Below the pieces are notes generated by a model that had not been told where the DNA came from, ran no database searches, and was given only the letters and a program-made list of their open reading frames with translations. A stretch of 64,000 nucleotides of DNA from Calliopsis andreniformis (taxonomy: Eukaryota > Arthropoda > Insecta > Hymenoptera > Andrenidae). The position numbers and the translations under genes were made by a program. The stretch lies in contig NW_027480429.1 in NCBI RefSeq assembly GCF_051401765.1, positions 8,808,157 to 8,872,156 of the forward strand, read 5' to 3'. Positions 53,521-64,000 of this stretch are shown one piece after another (position 1 is the first letter of the stretch; each line of letters opens with the position of its first letter).

Positions 53521-56500
53521 TGCTATTATTCGTTCTATACGATGGAAAAACTGTTATATTTATATTGTATTTTATGCTTCGGGCGTTGACTTCTAAGGCC
53601 CTAGCTGTTTGATCTGGTGGAGCAACGCCCTAGAGTGACGCCTAGGTTGCCCGGAACGTGGAATGACCATTACTTTCGCAATGTTTGCAATTATTCATTT
53701 TATACGATGGAAAAACTGTTGTACTTAAATTGTATTTTATGCTTCTGGCGTTGATTTCTAAGGCCCTAACTATTCGATCTGGTGGAGCAACGCCCTAGAG
53801 TGAATCCTAGGTTGCCCGGAACGTAGAAATGACCATCACTTTCAAACTGGTTGCAATTAATCCTTTTATACGATGGAAAAACTGTTGTATTTTTATTGCA
53901 TTTTATGCTTCGGGCATTAACCTCTAAGGCCCTAAGTATTTAATCTGTAAGAGCAACGCCCTAGGGTGTAGCTTAGGTTGCCCGTAAAGTAGAAATGACC
54001 CTAGCTTTCATACTGGTTGCAATTATTCGTTTTGTATGATGGAAAAACTGTTGTATTTATATTGTATTTTATGCTTCTGGCGTTCACTTCTTAGGCCCTA
54101 ACTATTCGATCTGGTGGAACAACGCCCTATGGTGAAGCCTATGTTGACCGCAACGTAGAAATGACCATAACTTTCACACCGGTAGCAATTATTCGTTTTA
54201 CACGATGGAAAAACTGTTCTACTTATTTTGTATTTTATGCCTCGGGCGTTGACTTCTAAGGCCCTAACTATTCAATATGTTGGAGCAACGCCCTAGGGTG
54301 AAGCCTAGGTTGCCCGGAAAGTAGAAATGACGTTAACTTTCACACTGGTTGCTATTATTCGTTCTATACGATGGAAAAACTGTTATATTTATATTGTATT
54401 TTATGCTTCTGGCGTTGCCATCTTAGGCCCTAACTGTTCGATCTGGTGGAACAACGCCCTAGAGTGAAGCCTAGGTTACCCGGAACGTAGAAATGACCAG
54501 TACTTTCACACTGTTTGCAGTTATTCCTGCTATACGATGGAAAAACTGTTGCATCTTTATTGAATTTTATGCTTCTGGCGTTGACTTCTAAGGCCCTAAC
54601 TATTCTATCTGGTGGATCAACGCCCTAGAGTGAAGCCTAGGTTGCTCGGAATGTAGAAATGACCATAACATTCACCCTGGTTGAAATTATTCGTTTTATA
54701 CGATGGAAAAACTGTTATATTTATATTGTATTTTATGCTTCTGGCGCTGATTTCTTAGGTCCTAACTATTCAATCTGGTGGAACAACGCCCTAGAGTGAG
54801 GCCTAGGTTGCCCGGAACGTAGAAATGACCATCACTTCCATACTGGTAATAATTATTTGTCTTATACGATGGAAAAACTGTTGTGTTTATATTGTATTTT
54901 ATGCTTCTGGCGTTGACTTCTAAGGCACTAACTATTCGATCTGGTGGAGCAACGCCCTAGAGTGAAGCCTAGGTTGCCCGGAACGTAGAAACGACCATCA
55001 CTTTCAAACTTGTTGCATTTATTCCTGTTATAGGATGGAAAGACTGTTGTATTTTTATTGTATTTTATGCTTCAGGCGTTGACTTCTGAGGCCGTAGCTA
55101 TTCGATGTGGTGGAAGAACGACATAGAGTGAAGCCTGGGTTGCCGGGAACGTAGAAATGACCATAACTTTTATACTGGTTGCAATTATTCGTTTTATATG
55201 ATGGAACAGCTGTTGTATTTATATTGTATTTTATGCTGCTGGCGTTCACTTCTTAGGCCCTAACTATTCGATCTGGTGGAACAACGACCTGGGGTGATGC
55301 CTAGGTTGCCCGGGACGTAGAAATGACCATAACTTACACACTGGTGTCAATTATTCGTTTTATACGATGGAAAAGCTGTTGTATTTATATCGTATTTTAT
55401 GCTTCTGGCATTTACTTCTTAGGCCGTAACTATTCGATCTGGTGGAGCAACGCCCTAGGGTGAAGCCTAGGTTGCTCGGAAAGTAGAAGTGACCATAAGT
55501 TTCATACTGGTTGCAATTATTCGTTTTATACGATGGAAAAGCTGTTGTATTTATATTGTATTTTATGCTTCTGGCGTTGACTTCTAAGGCACTAACTATT
55601 CGATCTGGTTGAGCAACGCCATAGAGTGAAGCCTAGGTTGCCCGGAACGTAGAATTGGCCATCACTTTCAAACTGGTTGCAATTATTCCTGTTATATTAT
55701 GGAAACACTGTTGTATTTTTATTGCATTTTATGCTTCGGGCGTTGACTTCTAAGGCACTAACTATTCGATCTGGTGGAGCAACACTCTAGAGTGAAGCCT
55801 AGGTTGCCCGGAACGTAGAAATGACCATAACTTTCATACTGGTTGCAATTATTCGTTTTATATGATGGAATAGCTGTTGTATTTATATTGTATTTTATGC
55901 TGCTGGCGTTCACTTCTTAGGCCCTAACTATTCGATCTGGTGGAACAACGACCTGGGGTGAAGCCTAGGTTGCCCGGGACGTAGAAATGACCATAACTTA
56001 CACACTGGTGGCAATTATTCGTTTTATACGATGGAAAAGCTGTTGTATTTATATCGTATTTTATGCTTCGGGCATTGACTTCTAAGGTCCTAACTATTCA
56101 ATTTGTTGGAGCAACGCCCTAGGGTGAAGCCTAGGTTGCGCGGAAAGTAGAAATGACAATAACTTTCACACTGGGTGCAAGTATTCGTTTAATACGATGG
56201 AAAAGCTGTTGCATCTTTATTGTATTTTATGCTTCTGTCGTTGACGTCTAAGGCCGTAGCTATTAGATGTGGTGGAGCAACGCACTAGAGTGACGCCTAG
56301 GTTGCCCGGAACGTGGAATGACCATTACTTTCGCAATGTTTGCAATTATTCATTTTATACGATGGAAAAACTGATGTACTTATATTGTATTTTATGCTTC
56401 TGGCGTTGATTGCTGAGGCCCTAACTATTCGATCTGGAGGAGCAACGCCCTAGAGTGAGGCCTAGGTTGCCCGGAACGTAGAAATGACCATCACTTTCAA

Positions 56501-56873
56501 ACTGGTTGCAATTATTCCTGTCATATGATGGAAACGCTGTTGTATTTTTATTGCATTTTATGCTTCGGGCGTTGACTTCTAAGGCACTAACTATTCGATC
56601 TGGTGGAGCAACGCCCTAGAGTGAAGCCTAGGTTGCCCGGAACGTAGAATTGGCCATCACTTTCAAACTGGTTGCAATTATTCCTGTTATATTATGGAAA
56701 CACTGTTGTATTTTTATTGCATTTTATGCTTCGGGCGTTGATTTTTAAAGCCCTAACTACTCAATCTGTTGGAGCAACGCCCTAGGGTGAAGCCTAGGTT
56801 GCTCGGAATATGGAAATGACCATAACTTTCACACTGGTTGCAATTATTCGTTTTATACGATGGAAAAACTGTT
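53400..56873 (+). repeat. block P', second copy
   Basis: Matches 45600-49073 at a constant offset of 7800 bp (47 monomers), including the four-monomer patch. Only about two differences were seen in 3.4 kb: 'gtgaagcctag' against 'gtgaatcctag' near 53806, and 'catattatgg' against 'catatgatgg' near 56523. The match ends near 56873, where this copy goes on with 'actgttgtatttatattg' and 'tatacatctgg' while the first copy has 'actgttatatttatattg'. Confidence 0.93.
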
Positions 56874-57186
56874 GTATTTATATTGTATTTTATACATCTG
56901 GCGTTGACTTCTAAGGCATTAACTATTCGATCTGGTGGAGCAACGCAATAGAGTGATGCCTAGGTTGCCCGGAACGTAGAATTGGCCATCAATTTCAAAC
57001 AGGTTGCAATTATACCTGCTGTATGATGGAAACACTGCTGTATTTTTTTTGCATTTTATGCTTCGGGCGTTGCCTTCTAAGGCCCTAACTATTCAATCCG
57101 TTGGAGCAACGCCCGAGGACGAAGCCTAGGTTGCCCGGAAAGTAGAAATGACCATAGTTTTCATACTGGTTGCAATTATTCGTTTT
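56874..57186 (+). repeat. re-entry into Q-type monomers
   Basis: About two monomers, matching 43930-44240 and 50236-50550 ('tatacatctggcg', 'ggcattaactattcg', 'acctgctgtatgatgg', 'gaggacgaagcc'). The offset to 50257 is 6638 bp (40 monomers). This shows that a third Q-type block follows the second P' block, but it starts about seven monomers into the Q sequence. Confidence 0.85.
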
Positions 57187-58679
57187 ATATGATGGAAAAA
57201 CTGTTGTATTTATATTGTATTTTATGCTTCTGGCGTTCCCTTCTGAGGCCCTAACTATTCGATCTGGTGGAACAACGGCCTAGGGTGAAGCCTAGGTTGC
57301 CCGGAACGTAGAAATAACCATAACTTTTACACTGGTAGCAATTATGCGTTTTATACTATGGAAAAACTGTTCTATTTATTTTGTATTTTATGCTTCTGGC
57401 GTTGACTTCTTATGCCCTAACTATTCGATCTGGTGGAACAACGCCCTAGAGTGAAGCCTAGGTTGCCTGGGACGTAGAATTGGCCATCACTTTCAAACTG
57501 GTTGCAATTATTCCTGATATATGATGGAAACACTGTTGTATTTTTTTTGCATTTTATGGTTCGGGCGTTGACTTCTATGGCCCTAACTATTCAATCTGTT
57601 GGAGCAACTCCCTAGGGTGAAGCCTAGGTTGCCCGGAAAGTAGAATTGGCCATCACTTTCAAACTGGTTGCAATTATTCCTGTTATATGATGGATACACT
57701 GTTGTATTTTTATTGCATTTTATGCTTCGGGCATTGACTTCTAAGGCCCTAACTATTCAATCTGCTGGAGCAACGCCCTATGGTGAAGCCTAGCTTGCTC
57801 GGAAAGTAGAAATGACCATAAGTTTCATACTGGTTGCTATTATTCGTTTTAGACGATGGAAAAACTGTTATATTTATATTGTATTTTATGCTTCTGGCGT
57901 TGACTTCTTAGGCCCTAACTATTCGATCTGGTGGAACAACGCCCTAGAGTGAAGCCTAGGTTGCCCGGAACGTAGAATTGGCCATCAATTACAAACTGGT
58001 TGCAATTATAGCTCTTATATGATGGAAACACTGCTGTATTTTTTTTGCATTTTATGGTTCGGGCGTTGACTTCTAAGGCCCTAACTATTCAATCTGTTGG
58101 AGCAACGCCCCAGGGTGAAGCCTAGGTTGCTCGGAAAGTAGAAATGTCCATAAGCTTCATACTGGTTGCAATTATTCGCTGTATATGATGGAAAAACTGT
58201 TGTATTTACATTGTATTTTATGCTTCTGGCGTTCCCTTCTTAGGCCCTAACTATTCGATCTGGTGGAACAACGGCCTAGGGTGAAGCCTAGGTTGCCCGG
58301 AACGTAGAAATAACCATAACTTTTACACTGGTAGCAATTATTCGTATTATACTATGGAAAAACTGTTCTATTTATTTTGCATTTTATGGTTCGGGCGTTG
58401 ACTTCTAAGGCCCTAACTATTCAATCTGTTGGAGCAACGCCCTAGGGTGAAGCCTACGCTGCACGGAAAGTGGAAATGGCCATAAGTTTCATACTGGTTG
58501 CAATTATTCGTTTTATACGATGGAAAAGCTGTTGTGTTTTATCGTATTTTATGCTTCTGGCGTTGACTTCCTAGGCCGTAACTATTCGGTCTGGTGGAGC
58601 AACGCGCTGGAGTGAAACCTAGGTTGCCCGGAACGTAGAATTGGCCATCACTTTCAAACTGGTTGCAATTATTCCTGAT
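57187..58679 (+). repeat. nine-monomer Q-type repeat, copy 1
   Basis: Nine monomers that recur immediately at offset 1492-1493 bp. Markers are 'ttggccatcac' at about 57480 and 58972, and 'attcgctgtatatg' at 58174 and 59666. It resembles the nine-monomer segment at 50533 but is not the same set: it has 'attcgctgtatatgatgg' and a shortened AT block 'gttgtgttttatcg' (near 58530). The one- or two-base shortfall against 9 x 166 comes from such small deletions. Confidence 0.86.
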
Positions 58680-60220
58680 ATATGATGGAAAAACTGTTGT
58701 ATTTATATTGTATTTTATGCTTCTGGCGTTCCCTTCTTAGGCCCTAACTATTCGATCTGGTGGAACAACGGCCTAGGGTGAAGCCTAGGTTGCCCGGAAC
58801 TTAGAAATAACCATAACTTTTACACTGGTAGCAATTATTCGTTTTATACTATGGAAATCTGTTCTATTTATTTTGTATTTAATGCTGCGGGCGGTGGCTT
58901 CTGAGGCCCTAACTATTATATCTGGTGGAACAACGCCCTAGAGTGAAGCCTAGGTTGCCTGGAACGTAGAATTGGCCATCACTTTCAAACTGGTTGCAAT
59001 TATTCCTGATATATGATGGAAACACTGTTGTATTTTTTTTGCATTTTATGGTTCGGGCGTTGACTTCTATGGCCCTAACTATTCAATCTGTTGGAGCAAC
59101 TCCCTAGGGTGAAGCCTAGGTTGCCCGGAAAGTAGAATTGGCCATCACTTTCAAACTGGTTGCAATTATTCCTGTTATATGATGGATACACTGTTGTATT
59201 TTCATTGCATTTTATGCTTCGGACATTGACTTCTAAGGCCCTAACTATTCAATCTGCTGGAGCAACGCCCTATGGTGAAGCCTAGCTTGCTCGGAAAGTA
59301 GAAATGACCATAAGTTTCATACTGGTTGCTATTATTCGTTTTATACGATGGAAAAACTGTTTTATTTATATTGTATTTTATGCTTCTGGCGTTGACTTCT
59401 TAGGCCCTAACTATTCGATCTGCTGGAACAACGCCCTAGAGTGAAGCCTAGGTTGCCCGGAACGTAGAATTGGCCATCAATTACAAACTGGTTGCAATTA
59501 TAGCTCTTATATGATGGAAACACTGCTGTATTTTTTTTGCATTTTATGGTTCGGGCGTTGACTTCTAAGGCCCTAACTATTCAATCTGTTGGAGCAGCGC
59601 CCTAGGGTGAAGCCTAGGTTGCTCGGAAAGTAGAAATGTCCATAAGCTTCATACTGGTTGCAATTATTCGCTGTATATGATGGAAAAACTGTTGTATTTA
59701 CATTGTATTTTATGCTTCTGGCGTTCCCTTCTTAGGCCCTAACTATTCGATCTGGTGGAACAACGGCCTAGGGTGAAGCCTAGGTTGCCCGGAACGTAGA
59801 AATAACCATAACTTTTACACTGGTAGCAATTATTCGTATTATACTATGGAAAAACTGTTCTATTTATTTTGCATTTTATGGTTCGGGCGTTGACTTCTAA
59901 GGTCCTAACTATTCAATCTGTTGGAGCAACGCCCTAGGGTGAAGCCTAGGTTGCTCGGAAAGTGGAAATGGCCATAAGTTTCATACTGGTTGCAATTATT
60001 CGTTTTACACGATGGAAAAGCTGTTGTATTTTATCGTATTTTATGCTTCTGGCGTTGACTTCCTAGGCCGTAACTATTCGGTCTGGTGGAGCTACGCGCT
60101 GGAGTGAAACCTAGGTTGCCCGGAACGTAGAATTGGCCATCACTTTCAAACTGGTTGCAATTATTCCTGATATATGATGGAAAAACTGTTGTATTTATAT
60201 TGTATTTTATGCTTCTGGCG
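58680..60220 (+). repeat. nine-monomer Q-type repeat, copy 2
   Basis: Second copy of the preceding repeat, with more differences than the youngest duplications: 'aatgctgcgggcggtggc' near 58881, 'ctattatatctgg' near 58915, 'gagcagcgcc' near 59593. It runs a little past nine monomers and ends near 60220, where 'gttcccttcttagg' is replaced by 'gttgtcttctaagg'. Confidence 0.84.
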
Positions 60221-61879
60221 TTGTCTTCTAAGGCACTATCTATTCGATCTGGTGGAGCAACGCCATAGAGCGAAGCCTAGGTTGCCCGGAACGTAGAATT
60301 GGCCATCACTTTCAAACTGGTTGCAATTATTCCTGTTATATGATGGATACACTGTTGTATTTTTTTTGCATTTTATGGTTCGGGCGCTGACTTCTAAGGC
60401 CCTAACTATTCAATCTGTTGGAGCAACGCCCTAGGGTGAAGCCTAGCTTGCTCGAAATGTAGAAATGACCATAACTTTCACACTGGTTGCAATTATTCGT
60501 TTTATACGATGGAAAAGCTGTTGTATTTATATCGTATTTTATGCTTCTGGCGTCGACTTCTTAGGCCCTAACTATTCGATCTGGTGGAACAACGCCCTAG
60601 AATGCAGCCTAGGTTGCCCGGAACGTAGAAATGGCCATAACATTCAGACTGGTTGCTATCATTCGTTTTATATGATCAAAAAACTGTTGTATTTATATTG
60701 TATTTTATGCTTCTGGCGTTCACTTCTTAGGCCCTAACTATTCGATCTGGTGGAACAACGGCCTAGGGTGAAGCCTAGGTTGCCCGGAACGTAGAAATGA
60801 CCATGACTTTTACACTGGTAGCAATTATTCGTTTTATACAATGGAAAAACTGTTCTATTTATTTTGTATTTAATGCTTCGGGCGTTGACTTCTAAGGCCC
60901 TAACTGTTTGATCTGGTGGAGCAACGCCCTAGAGTGAAGCAAAGGTTGCCTGGAACGTCGAAATGACCATCACTTTCACACGGGTTGCAATTATTCCTGT
61001 TATAGGACGGAAACACTGTTGTATTTTTATTGTATTTTATACTTCAGGCGTTGACTTCTGAGGCCGTAGCTATCCGATGTGGTGGAAGAACACCATACAG
61101 TGAAGCCTATGTTGCCCGGAACGTAGAAATGACCATAACTTTCACACTGGTTGCAATTATTTGTTTATACGATGGAAAAGCTGTTGTATTTATATCGTAT
61201 TTTATGCTTCTGGCGTTGACTTTTAAGGCCCTAACTATTCGATCTGGTGGAGCAACGCCCTAGAGTGAAGCCTAGGTTGCCCGGAACGTAGAACATACGA
61301 TTACCTTCACACTGGTTGCAATTATTCCTGTTATACGATGGAAAAACTGTTGCACCATTATTGTATTTTATGCTTCTGACGTTGACTTCATAGGCCCTAT
61401 CTATTTGATCTGGTGGAGCAACGCCCTAGAGTGAAACGTAGGTTACCCGGAACGTAGAAATGACCAGTACTTTCACACTGGTTGCAGTTATTCGTTTTAT
61501 ACAATGGAAAAACTTTTCTATTTATTTTGCATTTTAAGCTTCGGGCGTTGACTTCTAAGGCCCTAACTATTCGATCTGGTGGAGCAACGCCCTAGAGTGA
61601 AGCCTAGGTTGCCCGGAACGTAGAAATGACCATAACTTTAACACTGGTTACCATTATTCGTTTTATACGATGGAAAAGCTGTTGTATTTATATCGTATTT
61701 TATGCTTCTGGCGTTGACTTCTAAGGCCCTAACTATTTCATCTGGTGGAACAGCGCCCTATGGTGAAGCCTAGGTTGCCCGGAACGTAGAAATGACCATA
61801 ACTTTCACACTGGTAGCAATTATACGTTTTATACGACGGAAAGACTGTTGTATTTATTTTGTAGTTTATGCTTTTGGCG

Positions 61880-62790
61880 TTGACTTCTAAGGCCCTAACT
61901 CTTCGATCTGGTGGAACAACGCCCTAGAGTGAAGCCTGCGATGCCCGGAACGTAGAAATGATCATTACCTTCACGCTTGTTGCAATTATTCCTGTTATAC
62001 GCTGAAAAAACTATTGTATTTTTATTGCATTTTTTCCTTCTGGCGTTGACTTCTAAGGCCGTAGCTATTCGATGTGGAGGAGCAACGCCCTAGAGTGACG
62101 TCTAGGTTGCCCGGAACGTAGAAATGACCATTACTTTCACAATGATTGCAATTATTCACTTTATACAATGGAAAAACTGTTGTACTTATATATTATTTTA
62201 TTCTTCTGCCGTTGACTTCTTATGCCCTGTCTGTTCGATCTGGTGGAACAGCGCCCTAGAATGAAGTCTAGGTTGCCCGGAACGTAGAAATGACCATAAC
62301 TTTCACACTGGTTACCATTATTCGTTTTATACGATGGAAAAGCTGTTCTATTTATTTTGCATTTTATGCTTCGGGCGTTGACTTCTAAGGCCCCAACTAT
62401 TCGATCTGGTGGAACAACGCCCTAGAGTGAAGCCTGCGATGCCCGGAACGTAGAAATGATCATTACCTTCACGCTTGTTGCAATTATTCCTGTTATACGA
62501 TGAAAAAACTGTTGTATTTTTCTTGTATTTTTTCCTTCTGGCGTTGACTCCTAAGGCCGTAGCTATTCGATGTTGTGGAGCAACGCCCTAGAGTGACGTC
62601 TAGGTTGCCCGGAACTTAGAAATTACCATTACTTTCACAATGTTTGCAATTATTAACTTTATACAATGGAAAAACTGTTGTACTTATATAGTATTTTATT
62701 CTTCTGCCGTTGACTTCTTATGCCCTGTCTGTTCGATCTGGTGGAACAACGCCCTAGAATGAAGTCTAGGTTGCCCGGAACGTGGAAATG
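61880..62790 (+). repeat. three-monomer (498-bp) tandem duplication near the right end
   Basis: 'gcctgcgatgcccgg' at 61934 recurs at 62432, exactly 498 bp on. It is followed in both copies by 'atgatcattaccttcacg', 'ttccttctggcgttgac', 'gtgacgtctagg' and 'gccctgtctgttcg'. The first element appears again at 63928. Several differences separate the copies, so the duplication is older than the large ones in the centre. Confidence 0.85.
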
Positions 62791-62899
62791 ACCATTACTT
62801 TCACACTGTTTGCAAATATACATTATATACGATGGAAACGCTGTTGCATTTATATTGTATTTTATGCTTCTGGCGTTCACTTCTTAGGCCCTAACTATT

Positions 62900-63896
62900 T
62901 GGTCTGGTGGAGCAACGCCCTAGAGTGACGCCTAGGTTGCCCGGAACGTCGAACGTACCATTACCTTCACACTGGTTGCAATTATTCCTGTTATACGATG
63001 GAAAAACTGTTGCGTCTTTAATGTATTTTATGCTTCTGGCGTTGACTTCTTAGGACCTAACCATTCGAATCTGGTGGAGCAAGGCCCTAGAGTGAAGCCT
63101 AGGTTGCCCGGAACGTAGAAATGACCATAACTTTCACACTGGTTACCATTATTCGTTTTATACAATGGAAAAGCTGTTGTATTTACATCGTATTTTATGC
63201 TTCTGGCGTTGACTTCTTAGGCCCTAACTGTGCCATCTGGTGGAACAACGCACTAGGGTGAAGCCTAGTTTGTCCGGAACGTAGAAATGTCCATAACTTT
63301 CACTCTGGTAGCAATTATTCGTTTTATACAATGGAAAAACTGTTCTATTTATTTTGCATTTTATGCTTCGGGCGTTGACTTCTAAGGCCCCAACTATTCG
63401 ATATGGTGGAGCAACGCCCTAGAGTGAAGCCTAGGTTGCCCGGAACGTAGAACATACGATTACCTTCACAGTGGTTGCAATTATTCCTGTTATACGATGG
63501 AAAAACTGTTGCGTCTTTATTGTACTTTATGCTTCTGGCGCTGATTTCTTAGGACCTAACCATTCGAAGCTGGTGGAGCAAGGCCCGAGAGTGAAGCCTA
63601 GGTTGCCCGGAACGTAGAAATGACCATAGCTTTCACACTGGTTACCATTATTCGTTTTATACGATGGAAAAGCTGTTGCATTTACATCGTATTTTATGCT
63701 TCTGGCGTTGACTTCTTAGGCCCTAGCTGTTCCATCTGGTGGAACAACGCACTAGGGTGAAGCCTAGGTTGCCCGGAACGTAGAAATGTCCATAACTTTC
63801 ACTCTGGTAGCAATTATTCGTTTTATACAATGGAAAAACTGTTCTATTTATTTTGCATTTTATGCTTCGGGCGTTGACTTCTAAGGCCCCAACTAT
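62900..63896 (+). repeat. second three-monomer tandem duplication near the right end
   Basis: The series 'ctgttgcgtcttta', 'aggacctaaccattcg', 'gagcaaggccc', 'ggttaccattattcg', 'aacgcactaggg' and 'cactctggtagcaatt' occurs from about 62900 and again from about 63399. The markers at 63012 and 63511 are 499 bp apart. The copies differ at several bases. With the neighbouring trimer this suggests that three monomers is a frequent step size of exchange in the diverged parts. Confidence 0.84.
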
Positions 63897-64000
63897 TCGA
63901 TCTTGTGGAACAACGCCCTAGAGTGAAGCCTGCGATGCCCGGAACGTAGAAATGATCATTACCTTCACGCTTGTTGCAATTATTCCTGTTATACGATGAA

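Larger units (their letters stand above)
1..64000 (+). repeat. 166-bp satellite DNA array filling the window
   Basis: The same unit of about 166 bp recurs head-to-tail from the first to the last base, about 385 times, always in the same orientation. Starts of the anchor 'gcgttgac' at 152, 317, 483 and 649 give steps of 165, 166 and 166. Conserved anchors in order are gcgttgacttct, aggccctaactattcg, caacgccctag, gcctaggttgcccgg, aacgtagaaatgacc, ttgcaattattcg, acgatgg and tattttatgcttc. A majority monomer has about 41% G+C, split into a GC-richer half (about 54%) and an AT-rich half (about 29%). The length is close to the DNA of one nucleosome plus linker-histone contact. Arrays of this kind with higher-order structure are typical of eukaryotic centromeric or pericentromeric heterochromatin; that location is inferred. 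I do not recognise the family. No gene, RNA gene or transposon interrupts it. Confidence 0.98.
60221..64000 (+). repeat. diverged monomers with short trimer duplications
   Basis: About 23 monomers that are less alike than those in the HOR blocks. Some have odd small indels, for example 'attatttgtttatacg' near 61158 (one base short) and 'cattcgaatctgg' near 63062 (one base long). Rare variants include 'gaacatacgattacc', 'gaagcctgcgatgcc', 'ttttttccttctgg' and 'ggttaccattattcg'. No gene is visible. Whether the array ends soon after 64000 cannot be told. Confidence 0.85.

Noticed and set aside
60465..60737. Open reading frame of 90 codons on the plus strand, the longest noticed
   Set aside because: It lies wholly inside satellite monomers. 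Its protein is the translation of one and a half repeats (for example SIWWNNALECSLGCPERR from 'ttcgatctggtgg...'). Similar shorter frames appear wherever variants remove a stop. There is no start context, domain or neighbour to support a gene.
1..64000. CRISPR-like array (regularly spaced repeats)
   Set aside because: The full 166 bp is repeated, with no short repeat and unique spacers. The unit is far too long and there are no cas genes.
1..64000. Transposable element, rRNA or tRNA gene insertions
   Set aside because: Reading through the window, I found no stretch of more than a few bases that departs from the monomer alignment, so there is no room for an inserted element or RNA gene.

Overview
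The whole window is one uninterrupted array of a tandem satellite DNA. The monomer is about 166 bp. Roughly 385 copies are all head-to-tail on the same strand from base 1 to base 64000. I see no protein-coding gene, rRNA or tRNA, no transposon insertion, no inversion and no non-satellite island. Reading frames of 60-90 codons do occur. They are by-products of the repeat, because 166 is not a multiple of three and each frame closes within about 1.5 monomers. The pattern (nucleosome-sized monomer, megasatellite organisation, higher-order repeats) points to a eukaryotic centromeric or pericentromeric array. I do not recognise the family and cannot name the organism. A plant or an animal both remain possible.

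The monomer has two halves. One is GC-richer, about 54% G+C over about 80 bp, running from 'gcgttgacttc' through 'gcctaggttgcccgg' to 'aacgtag'. The other is AT-rich, about 29% G+C, running from 'aaatgacc' through 'ttgcaattattcg' and 'ttatacgatgg' to 'tattttatgcttc'. Monomers fall into variant classes that recur in fixed order, which makes higher-order repeats (HORs). Each repeat offset I measured is a whole number of 166-bp monomers to within a few bases.

Layout. 1-5062: a 17-monomer HOR (2819 bp), one full and one partial copy. 5063-8495: diverged, shuffled monomers. 8496-26619: three tandem units (A, B, C) of 42, 26 and 41 monomers, which are deletion derivatives of one inferred 44-monomer ancestor. 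26620-29454: a 14-monomer forerunner block. 29455-34235: a 13-monomer HOR (2158 bp), two full copies plus a partial one. 34236-37261: fragments of that family. 37262-42779: a different 17-monomer HOR (2820 bp), two copies, block type P. 42780-60220: P blocks alternating with a second block type, Q, giving super-periods of 6306 bp (38 monomers) and 7800 bp (47 monomers), with nested 9-monomer duplications. 60221-64000: diverged monomers with short 498-bp trimer duplications.

The array reads as a record of repeated in-register unequal exchange. Large blocks are nearly identical (by eye often 0-3 differences per kb), while flanking blocks are older and diverged. A motif in most monomers, ttcgttttatacgatgg, matches 7 of the 9 fixed bases of the mammalian CENP-B box, and one copy matches 8 of 9. 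Whether that has any function is not shown by the sequence.
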